Assembly (NCBI GenBank): GCA_018224415.1
Contig: JAGTUZ010000308.1
Coordinates: 1-6,022, forward strand
Length of the DNA stretch: 6,022 nucleotides
From: Bacteroidota bacterium
GTDB taxonomy: Bacteria > Bacteroidota > Ignavibacteria > SZUA-365
Direction: 5' to 3'
Both the position numbers and the translations under genes were made by a program. Every line of letters begins with the position of its first letter. Position 1 is the first letter of the stretch. The notes beneath the pieces were generated by a model. That model did no database searches. It was not told the origin of the DNA and was given only the letters and a program-made list of their open reading frames with translations. Below are positions 1 to 5,961 of this stretch, one piece after another.

Positions 1-2360
1 CGACCGACGGCCTCGACGCCGTCAAGGCACGGACGAATTTCAACGAGACCGCATTCTTCTATCCCGACCTGATGACGGACGAGGAAGGCAATGTCGTGCT
101 GCGCTTCACCGCGCCGGAAGCGCTCACGCGCTGGAAGCTGCGGCTGTACGCGCACACGCCGGATCTGAAAACCGGGTACCTCGAGAAGACGACGGTGACG
201 CAAAAGGAATTGATGGTATTGCCCAACATGCCGCGCTTCCTGCGCAACGGCGACGATGTGGTGCTGATGACGAAGATCAGCAATCTTGCCGACACGACGC
301 TCACGGGATCGGTCGTGCTGAAGCTCTTCGACGCCATCACGATGCAGCCGGTGGATGCGAGCTTCGGCCTGAATGACGCCGTGCGCAGCTTCACCGTCGA
401 GAAAGGCCGCAGCACCATGGCGCGCTGGGAGATCCGCGTGCCCGACGATGCCTCGGCCGTTGTGTACCGCATCGTGGCGAAGGCCGGGGATTTCTCCGAC
501 GGCGAGGAGATGGCATTGCCCGTGCTGCCGAACCGCATGCTGGTCACCGAAACCCTTCCGCTCAACATCCGCGGAGGGGAGACGAAGACCTTCACCTTCG
601 ACAAGCTGCTGCGCTCGGGTTCGTCGTCAACCCTTCGGCAGCATCAGCTCACGCTGGAGATGACCTCGCAGCCCGCGTGGTACGCCGTGCAGGCGCTGCC
701 CTACCTGATCGAATATCCGTATGAATGCTCCGAGCAGGTGTTCAACCGCTACTACGCCAACAGCATCGCGGGACATATCGCACAGAGCAATCCGAAAATC
801 AAGCGCGTCTTCGACGCGTGGAAAAACACCGACGCCCTGCTTTCCAATCTGCAGAAGAATCAGGACCTGAAGATGCTGCTGCTCGAGGAGACGCCCTGGG
901 TGCTGCAGGGCAAGGACGAAAGCGAGCGCAAGAAGCGCATCGCTCTGCTCTTCGATCTCAACACCATGGGCAACAATCTCGAGAACGCGCTGCGCAAGCT
1001 CGAGAAGGCGCAGGCGGGCAACGGTGGCTGGCCGTGGTTCCCCGGCATGCCCGAGAACCGCTACATCACGCAGTACATCGTGGCCGGTTTCGGCCATCTG
1101 GCGGCGCTGGGTGTGAACGTGAAGGACGAGCGCACCGGACGCATGCTGCGCCGTGCGCTGGCCTTCATGGACGAAAGGATGAACGAGGACTATCTCGACC
1201 TCAAGGCGCGCGAGCGCAGCTTCGATCCGAAGAAGGATTACCTGGACCATCTCGCCGTGCAGTATCTCTATGCACGCAGCTACTTCCTTGACCAGGAGAT
1301 TCCCGCCCGGTACGACGAGGCGGTCACGTTCTGGCGCGGGGAGGCGCGGAAATGGTGGGCGCGGCGCGGGCACATGACGCAGGGACAGATCGCCCTCGCC
1401 CTGCATCGTATGGGCGAGAAGGGTGTGCCGCAGGCCGTCGTGCGTTCGCTCAAGGAGCGTTCGCTGCAGAATGACGAGATGGGCATGTACTGGAAATACG
1501 ACCGCGGCTGGTTCTGGTACCAGGCGCCGATCGAGACGCAGGCATTGATGATCGAGGTGTTCGACGAAGTGGCGGGCGACATGGCGTCCGTCGAGGAGTT
1601 GAAGATCTGGCTGCTCAAGCAGAAGCAGGTGCAGGACTGGGGTTCGACCGTTGCCACGGCCGAAGCATGTTACGCCCTGCTGCGCCGCGGCAGCGATCTG
1701 CTGGCGTCGGACAAGCTGGTCCAAGTCTCCATGGGCGGCGAGCGCGTGGACCCGAAGGCCATGGGCGCGCAGATCGAGGCGGGCACGGGCCATTACCGCG
1801 TTGACTGGCGCGGCTCGGACATCCGTCCCGAACAAGGCACCGTCGTGGTGAAGAAGGAAGACCAGGGCATCGCCTGGGGAGCGGTGTACTGGCAGTACTT
1901 CGAGCAGCTCGACAAGATCACTCCTGCGAAGACGCCGTTATCAGTAGAGAAGACGCTGTACCTGCAGCGCAACACCGACGCGGGTCCGGTGCTCGAGCCG
2001 ATCACCGAGAAGAACCGCCTGCATGTCGGCGACCTGGTGAAGGTGCGCGTCACCGTGCGCGTGGACCGCGACATGGAGTACGTGCATCTCAAGGATATGC
2101 GCGGCTCCGGCCTCGAGCTGGTCAAGCAGCTCTCCGGCTATCACTGGCGCGGTGGTCTCGGCTTCTACGAGGCGCCGAAGGACGCCTCGGTGAACTTTTT
2201 CTTCCACTGGCTGCCGAAGGGCGTGCACGTGTTCGAGTATCCCCTGCGCGTCTCCCACGCCGGCCGCTTTTCCAACGGCATCACGGCGATCCAGTGCATG
2301 TACGCACCGGAGTTCGCCGCGCACACGGCAGGGATCGTGGTGACGGTGGAGGATCGGTAG
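1..2360 (+). CDS. Alpha-2-macroglobulin family protein, C-terminal part (5' end outside window)
   Basis: The frame is open from the left edge (first full codon at position 3) to TAG at 2358-2360, giving 785 residues. The ATG at 72 is internal, because family sequence (RTNFNETAFFYPDL) lies upstream of it. Visible domains in order: the A2M domain (about residues 10-100, TRWKL at its core); a macroglobulin-like beta region; the thioester domain, with the CxEQ motif as C-S-E-Q (Cys242, positions 726-737) and a GGW motif at about 341-343; and a C-terminal bacterial MG10-like domain (about 650-785) ending with the family signature MYAPEF. Known for the family: bacterial A2Ms are periplasmic or lipid-anchored protease traps whose thioester links covalently to an attacking protease. 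The bait region, earlier MG domains and any signal peptide or lipobox would lie left of the window. The gene often accompanies pbpC, but here the next gene is convergent. The family call is secure; protease trapping is inferred. Confidence 0.95.
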   Translation, partial: TDGLDAVKARTNFNETAFFYPDLMTDEEGNVVLRFTAPEALTRWKLRLYAHTPDLKTGYLEKTTVTQKELMVLPNMPRFLRNGDDVVLMTKISNLADTTLTGSVVLKLFDAITMQPVDASFGLNDAVRSFTVEKGRSTMARWEIRVPDDASAVVYRIVAKAGDFSDGEEMALPVLPNRMLVTETLPLNIRGGETKTFTFDKLLRSGSSSTLRQHQLTLEMTSQPAWYAVQALPYLIEYPYECSEQVFNRYYANSIAGHIAQSNPKIKRVFDAWKNTDALLSNLQKNQDLKMLLLEETPWVLQGKDESERKKRIALLFDLNTMGNNLENALRKLEKAQAGNGGWPWFPGMPENRYITQYIVAGFGHLAALGVNVKDERTGRMLRRALAFMDERMNEDYLDLKARERSFDPKKDYLDHLAVQYLYARSYFLDQEIPARYDEAVTFWRGEARKWWARRGHMTQGQIALALHRMGEKGVPQAVVRSLKERSLQNDEMGMYWKYDRGWFWYQAPIETQALMIEVFDEVAGDMASVEELKIWLLKQKQVQDWGSTVATAEACYALLRRGSDLLASDKLVQVSMGGERVDPKAMGAQIEAGTGHYRVDWRGSDIRPEQGTVVVKKEDQGIAWGAVYWQYFEQLDKITPAKTPLSVEKTLYLQRNTDAGPVLEPITEKNRLHVGDLVKVRVTVRVDRDMEYVHLKDMRGSGLELVKQLSGYHWRGGLGFYEAPKDASVNFFFHWLPKGVHVFEYPLRVSHAGRFSNGITAIQCMYAPEFAAHTAGIVVTVEDR

Positions 2361-2373
2361 GAGCGTGCGATCC
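2351..2373. other. Small inverted repeat over the A2M stop codon
   Basis: GGATCG (2351-2356) and CGATCC (2368-2373) are perfect reverse complements around an 11-base loop containing the A2M stop codon. They lie at the convergent junction with the neuB-like gene, whose stop is at 2385-2387. No T-run follows on either strand, so this is not a standard intrinsic terminator. A six-base match of this kind can arise by chance. The rest of the 24-base gap (2361-2384) holds nothing else recognisable, apart from a partial direct repeat TGCGATC at 2366-2372 and 2379-2385. Confidence 0.2.
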
Positions 2374-2384
2374 TTGCAATGCGA

Positions 2385-3281
2385 TCAGGCCGCGGTCTGC
2401 TCGAGCAGGACGCGACGAAGTTTCTTGCGAGGACCGAGCTCGCTTTCGTACACGCGCTTGAGACCGTCGCCGAGGGATTTTTCGATGTCGCGGATGTTTG
2501 CCACGAGGCGGTAGAGACCTCCGAGTTCCACCGAGGCTGCATGGTCGGATCCCCACATGGCGCGGTCGAGCGTGATATGACGCTCGATGAAGGTTGCGCC
2601 CATGGCCACGGCGGCCCAGGTCGGTGCGAGACCGGTCTCGTGGCCGGAATAACCGACAGGGTTATCTGGATACCATGACTGCAGCGTATGGATCATGCGC
2701 AGGTTCAGTTCGGGGAGATTGCAGGGATAGGCCGAAGTGGAATGCGCGATGAGCAGGTTGTCGCTGCCGATGGCATCCACCGCGTCCTGGATTTCCTCCC
2801 CCGTCGACATGCCCGTGCTGATCATCAACGGCTTGCCGGTGGCCTTCATGTGGCGGAGCAGCGCGTGGTCGGTGAGGGAAGCCGACGGCGCCTTGTACAC
2901 GGGGGGATTATAGCGTTCCACGAGGTCAACCGAGGGTTCGTCCCAGCAGGAGGCGAACCAGTGGATGCCTTTCTCGCGGCAGTAGCGATCGATCTCGGCA
3001 TACTCCGCGTCGCCGAATTCGATCAGGTGGCGGTAGTCGATGTATTTCATGCGGCCCCAGAGGGTGTCACGCTCGAGGTCCCATTGATCGCGTGGCACAC
3101 AGAGTTCCGGCGTGCGTTTCTGGAACTTGACGGCATCGCAGCCGGCGAGCGCGGCCCCGTCGATGAGTTTCTTTGCCAGTTCCAGCGAACCGTTGTGATT
3201 GATGCCGATCTCGGCAATGACGTATACCGGCCGGCCGTCACCGACCAACTTGTCTCCGATGCGACGTGTCGCGTTGCCCAT
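2385..3281 (-). CDS. NeuB-like N-acetylneuraminate/nonulosonate synthase family protein, short form without SAF domain
   Basis: This 298-residue protein belongs to the NeuB family, which condenses phosphoenolpyruvate with a six-carbon sugar (ManNAc, its 6-phosphate, or a related hexose) to make a nine-carbon keto-acid sugar. It is a cytosolic TIM barrel. Visible motifs: AEIGINHNG (Glu24), KFQ (52-54), YKAPSAS (Lys130), STGMS (155-159), HSTSAYP (180-186), GYSGHE (His214) and ERHITLD (Glu233, His235). His214 and His235 match the metal-binding histidines 215 and 236 of Neisseria NeuB, so the catalytic set looks complete. The protein ends just after the barrel (ELGPRKKLRRVLLEQTAA), lacking the roughly 50-residue C-terminal SAF/antifreeze domain of standard NeuB (about 345 residues). 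I recall a short clade with this same wording, so this is probably not a truncation. The ATG at 3281 is supported by AAAGGA six bases upstream. The exact substrate (Neu5Ac, KDN, legionaminate precursor, phosphorylated or not) is undetermined. Confidence 0.93.
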   Translation of the reverse strand: MGNATRRIGDKLVGDGRPVYVIAEIGINHNGSLELAKKLIDGAALAGCDAVKFQKRTPELCVPRDQWDLERDTLWGRMKYIDYRHLIEFGDAEYAEIDRYCREKGIHWFASCWDEPSVDLVERYNPPVYKAPSASLTDHALLRHMKATGKPLMISTGMSTGEEIQDAVDAIGSDNLLIAHSTSAYPCNLPELNLRMIHTLQSWYPDNPVGYSGHETGLAPTWAAVAMGATFIERHITLDRAMWGSDHAASVELGGLYRLVANIRDIEKSLGDGLKRVYESELGPRKKLRRVLLEQTAA

Positions 3282-3403
3282 GAAGTATCCTTTACCTGAT
3301 TTTCGGATGAACTCAGGTGCAAGCTACATGTGGCGCGTTACGGCACGTTGAGCGGGCCGTTAAGAGTTGTTGAGGAAAACGTTGACGGAAGGTGAACGGC
3401 TTG
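3282..3403 (-). other. Intergenic spacer between the KdsC-like and NeuB-like genes (122 bases)
   Basis: This gap follows the phosphatase stop and leads into the neuB-like gene. It holds the neuB ribosome binding site (3288-3293). It also holds a weak hairpin: TTACGGC (3338-3344) pairing with GCCGTTAA (3356-3363) with one bulged base. No T-run follows this hairpin in the direction of transcription. GTTGA occurs three times on the plus strand, at 3347, 3369 and 3381. The length would allow a separate promoter for the neuB-like gene, but I cannot point to a convincing -35/-10 pair. No small ORF worth calling is seen. Confidence 0.4.
3288..3293 (-). promoter_or_regulatory. Ribosome binding site of the neuB-like gene
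   Basis: Read on the minus strand, AAAGGA lies six bases before the ATG at 3281, within the longer purine-rich stretch AGGTAAAGGA (3297-3288). It supports the 298-residue start. Confidence 0.7.
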
Positions 3404-3973
3404 TTACGGATTGGTTCGGAAGGTGATCAGCGCCTCGGCAAAGTCACGGAAGGCGCCGTTGCCACCGCGCCAGGCGCAGACGTACTGCGCGACGGCGCGC
3501 ACCTGCGGCATGGCGTCGGCCGGTGCGGCGGTGATGCCGTGCTCGCCGATGACGTCCATGATGCCGAGATCATTGGTGTCGTCTCCGATATACGCGATTT
3601 CATCCGCCGAAAATCCTGTTTCCCGCCGGATGCTCTCCAGCGCGGCGGTTTTGTCCCTGACCCCCAGGTACAGATGCTTGAGTTTGAGTTTCTCCGTGCG
3701 GCGCTTGAGGTTGGGGGACTTCTCGCCAGTGATGATGCCTGATTCGATGCCGAGCACACGCAGGCGTTCCATGCCCATGCCGTCGCGAATGCTATAACGC
3801 TTGAACGCTTCGCCGTCGGGTCCGTAGTACACGCCGGTGTCGGTCAGCACACCGTCGTTGTCGGTGAGAACGAGGCGGATGCGACACGCGCGGCGTGCAA
3901 ACTTCTCGGGTGTCAGGTGCTGGATGCTCCCGAGCACCTCGGGCAGGATCGATTGCGGTTGCAGTGTACTCAT
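3404..3973 (-). CDS. KdsC-like HAD-superfamily phosphatase (class C0), probable nonulosonate/KDO-type phosphate phosphatase
   Basis: The 189-residue protein is a small capless HAD hydrolase of the KdsC/YrbI type, in the usual size range (about 160-190). Visible motifs: motif I LVLTDNDGVLTD, with nucleophile Asp38 and acid/base Asp40; motif II Thr82 in ITGEKS; motif III Lys108 in GVRDK; motif IV GDDTNDLG (130-137), with the metal-binding acids. The C-terminal WRGGNGAFRDFAEAL is typical of the family. Family members dephosphorylate KDO-8-phosphate or nine-carbon sugar 9-phosphates (Neu5Ac-9-P, KDN-9-P). The downstream neuB-like gene on the same strand favours a nonulosonate phosphate over KDO-8-P; this is inference. 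The frame is open further to an ATG at 4069, but those 32 extra residues are encoded by the intergenic repeat and look like no protein. The ATG at 3973 is therefore chosen, although no clear Shine-Dalgarno precedes it. The stop is TAA at 3406-3404. Confidence 0.88.
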   Translation of the reverse strand: MSTLQPQSILPEVLGSIQHLTPEKFARRACRIRLVLTDNDGVLTDTGVYYGPDGEAFKRYSIRDGMGMERLRVLGIESGIITGEKSPNLKRRTEKLKLKHLYLGVRDKTAALESIRRETGFSADEIAYIGDDTNDLGIMDVIGEHGITAAPADAMPQVRAVAQYVCAWRGGNGAFRDFAEALITFRTNP

Positions 3974-3983
3974 GCGATCAATG

Positions 3984-4160
3984 TAAGAAAAAACCGCCAA
4001 GTCACGAAGACACGAAGAAGAACACGAAGGGTTGCTTGCCTTACAGGCACCTCCCATGCCGGCGTGCATCGACGGTCGGGCTGAATGCGCTGGAGCCCAT
4101 CCGACAAAAAAATCCTTCGTGCCATTCTTTGTGTCTTCGCGTCGTCGTGGTTTCTTCTTA
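3984..4160. repeat. Intergenic inverted-repeat element of the ACGAAGACACGAAG type
   Basis: Two 48-base arms, 3984-4031 and 4113-4160, are inverted copies; aligning one with the reverse complement of the other gives 37 identities in 48 without gaps. Each arm starts at its outer end with TAAGAA and contains CGAAGACAC and ACGAAGG cores. The 81-base centre (4032-4112) differs in composition and can form its own imperfect hairpin (GTCGG 4075-4079 with CCGAC 4101-4105), followed by an A-run on the plus strand. The element fills the gap between the SDR and phosphatase genes. The outer TAA of the right arm is also the SDR stop codon. A-rich intergenic sequence with repeated 'CACGAAG' units recurs in many environmental bacterial genomes and produces spurious ORFs (peptides like SHEDTKKNTKG); that is from memory. 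It has no transposase, so it could be a MITE-like or REP-like non-autonomous element. Mobility is unproven. Confidence 0.75.
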
Positions 4161-5042
4161 CCAGGTGGTCCAGCCGCCGTCGACGACGAGGTTGGTCCCG
4201 GTCATGTAGCGTGAAGCGTCGCTGGCGAGAAAGATGACCGCACCGCGGTAGTCTCCCGGGGCGGACATCCGTCCGAGCGGCGTGCGGCGCGCGTAATTCC
4301 CGACGAATTCCTCGTCCTGTCCGTTGAACACTCCACCGGGAGAGAGGGCGTTGACACGCACACCTGCCCCGCCCCAGTAGGCGGCGAGGAAGCGTGTGAA
4401 GGAGATGACGGCTCCCTTGGCCGTCGGATACACCGCGGACTTGTAGAACATCTGTGTGCCGTCGTGCCGCCGGTACAGCGACTGATCGGGCGCGACGATT
4501 CCGTATGTCGAAGCGATGTTGATGATGCTTCCCGTCCGGCGCTTCGCCATGTGCGTACCGATGACCTGGCTGCAGATGAACATCCCGGTGACGTTGACGT
4601 CGAGACAGCGCCGCCAGAGTTCGATCGGATAGTTCTCGAAACGCGAGGCCTCGAGGGCGGACACGGGATCTTCGACCATGTCGTTGATGGCGGCGTTGTT
4701 GACCAGCACGTCCACCTGGCCGAAGACGTCGATTGTCCGTTGCAGCAGCGAACGGACGGCATCGGGATCGGTGATGTCGGCACCGAGGCCCAGTGCGGTG
4801 CGTCCGTGCTCCGCCTGCAGCGTCATCGCGAATTCTTCCGCGCTTTCGTGGTCGAGGTCGGTGGCGACGACGTGCGCACCCGCCGCAGCGAGCGCGTGGC
4901 AGTGCTCGCGGCCGATCAGGCCGAGCGCACCGGTGACGACGGCGACGCGGTGATCGAGGCGGAACGCCCGCGTTGCGTCGGTGAACGACGGGATATCCGG
5001 TACGTGATCAGTTGCTGCGGGTGTTGAGTTCGAGGTCTGCAT
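4158..5042 (-). CDS. Short-chain dehydrogenase/reductase (SDR), PtmA-like surface-sugar type
   Basis: Numbered from the ATG at 5042, the 294-residue protein has a classical SDR Rossmann fold. Visible: the nucleotide-binding motif TGALGLIG (37-44); Asp62 at the end of beta-2 (VVATDLD), suggesting NAD(H) preference; NNAA (115-118); and the catalytic residues Asn150, Ser178 (INIAST), Tyr205 and Lys209 (YPTAK). Substrate-side motifs are SPGGVFNGQDEEF and the C-terminal MTGTNLVVDGGWTTW. The Ser-Tyr spacing is 27 residues against about 13 usually. The extra segment (APDQSLYRRHDGTQ...) resembles SDRs I associate with flagellin/surface-glycan nonulosonate clusters, such as Campylobacter PtmA of the legionaminate pathway. 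Oxidation or reduction of a sugar or sugar nucleotide is inferred; the substrate is unknown. The frame extends to an ATG at 5099, but that would overlap the EEP gene by 92 bases. The ATG at 5042 (35-base overlap) is preferred, though neither start has a good Shine-Dalgarno. The C-terminus is intact and ends at the edge of the repeat element. Confidence 0.88.
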   Translation of the reverse strand: MQTSNSTPAATDHVPDIPSFTDATRAFRLDHRVAVVTGALGLIGREHCHALAAAGAHVVATDLDHESAEEFAMTLQAEHGRTALGLGADITDPDAVRSLLQRTIDVFGQVDVLVNNAAINDMVEDPVSALEASRFENYPIELWRRCLDVNVTGMFICSQVIGTHMAKRRTGSIINIASTYGIVAPDQSLYRRHDGTQMFYKSAVYPTAKGAVISFTRFLAAYWGGAGVRVNALSPGGVFNGQDEEFVGNYARRTPLGRMSAPGDYRGAVIFLASDASRYMTGTNLVVDGGWTTW

Positions 5043-5961
5043 AGACGGGATAATGGTCTGAAAGGGTGAAATCGTGCAGCACGCCGTAGTCACGGACATG
5101 CCAGTGGCGGCTGAACATGATGTAGTCGAGTGTGCGGTTTGGCGCGCCAGTCGGGTACGTCCAGAATTTCAGCGCATCGTCGTGATCCACCGTGCGCAGT
5201 CCGGCCTCCTGGAGGATGGCCAGCGTGCTGTCGTGACGGTAATTGTAACGGTCAATGTCTCCTTCGCCGAAATCCCCTGTCCGGTGGCCGTCGGGAACGG
5301 TGTTGAGGTCGCCCATGAACACGATGGGTACGTCGCCGAGCGTACGCAGCACCGCGGCGATGCTTCGTGCCTGGCGCATGCGCGCTGCGGGACTGTAGGC
5401 GTGAAGGTGGGTGTTGCCAATCCAGACGATGCTGTCCTTGAGCAGGAAGGGCGCGAGTGTGAAACCGCAGGAGGCCAGGAAAAAAACCTTGCCGGGCATC
5501 AACTGGTTGTATACCTGATCCGAGAGCTTCTGCAGCTGGCTCAGCATCAGGTTCTGGTAGCGGAAGCCGGCGAAGCCCACCCCATGTTCGATCAGCGCGT
5601 CGAAACCGCTCAGCACACGATAATGATCACGCTGGCGATATTTTGCGATCACTTTTTCGCTGACTCCGAGGATGCCGTTGAACACTTCCTGCAGGGCGAC
5701 GATGTCATACCGGCGGCTGTGATGGTTCAACCATTCGGAAATGAAATAGGCGTATGCCCGGGTTTCATGCAGCAACTCGATGCGCTGGGCTTCCTCGCCA
5801 TTCGCCTTGTCGAGCAGAAGACCGAGCTTTGGCCCCTGGCCGCGATGCGTGTTGATGGTCAGACAGCGGAGACGGTAGACGTCCAGCAGTGGCCGCACGG
5901 GACGGGAACCGATGATGGTACTGCGTTTGTGTTGCGCCTCGGTTGCGATGTCGGTGATCAT
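5008..5961 (-). CDS. Endonuclease/exonuclease/phosphatase (EEP) family metal-dependent hydrolase
   Basis: This 317-residue protein carries the EEP/DNase I-like fold signature: LTINTHRG (Asn37), ALQEV (metal-binding Glu92), GNTHLHAYS (Thr184-His185), FMGDLNT (Asp218, Asn220), TLDYIMF (Asp279) and LSDHYPV (Asp302-His303). The whole catalytic set is present, so it should be an active Mg-dependent phosphodiesterase or phosphatase. Family substrates range from nucleic acids to inositol phosphates and sphingomyelin, and the sequence does not decide between them. No signal peptide is apparent; the first 30 residues are polar and charged, so a cytosolic location is likely. The ATG at 5961 has GGAGAG six bases upstream. 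The 3' end overlaps the preferred SDR start by 35 bases, suggesting co-transcription. A role in the sugar pathway is not evident. The family is certain; the specific function is unknown. Confidence 0.92.
   Translation of the reverse strand: MITDIATEAQHKRSTIIGSRPVRPLLDVYRLRCLTINTHRGQGPKLGLLLDKANGEEAQRIELLHETRAYAYFISEWLNHHSRRYDIVALQEVFNGILGVSEKVIAKYRQRDHYRVLSGFDALIEHGVGFAGFRYQNLMLSQLQKLSDQVYNQLMPGKVFFLASCGFTLAPFLLKDSIVWIGNTHLHAYSPAARMRQARSIAAVLRTLGDVPIVFMGDLNTVPDGHRTGDFGEGDIDRYNYRHDSTLAILQEAGLRTVDHDDALKFWTYPTGAPNRTLDYIMFSRHWHVRDYGVLHDFTLSDHYPVYADLELNTRSN

Noticed and set aside
627..1835. 402-codon open frame on the minus strand inside the A2M gene
   Set aside because: It is fully antisense to a gene with clear family motifs. 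The translation is rich in His, Leu and Arg with no recognisable domain, as expected for a shadow frame in GC-rich coding DNA.
2688..3299. 203-codon open frame on the plus strand opposite the neuB-like gene
   Set aside because: It is antisense to a gene with all NeuB motifs and has no domain of its own.
3984..4031. CRISPR-like reading of the repeated ACGAAG units
   Set aside because: The units are only about 7-9 bases, adjacent and irregular, without spacers of uniform length and without cas genes.
3974..4069. N-terminal extension of the KdsC-like phosphatase to an ATG at 4069
   Set aside because: The extra 32 residues are encoded by the repeat arm and element centre, are rich in Ser and Cys, and precede a protein already of normal family length from 3973.
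4101..4115. T-run on the minus strand (A-run 4106-4112) as an intrinsic terminator after the SDR gene
   Set aside because: In the direction of transcription, no strong GC-rich hairpin lies immediately before the T-run; the hairpin at 4075-4105 lies after it.
3895..4214. Small plus-strand open frames across the intergenic repeat (peptides such as SHEDTKKNTKG)
   Set aside because: Such peptides are typical spurious translations of CACGAAG-type repeats and overlap the phosphatase and SDR genes on the other strand.
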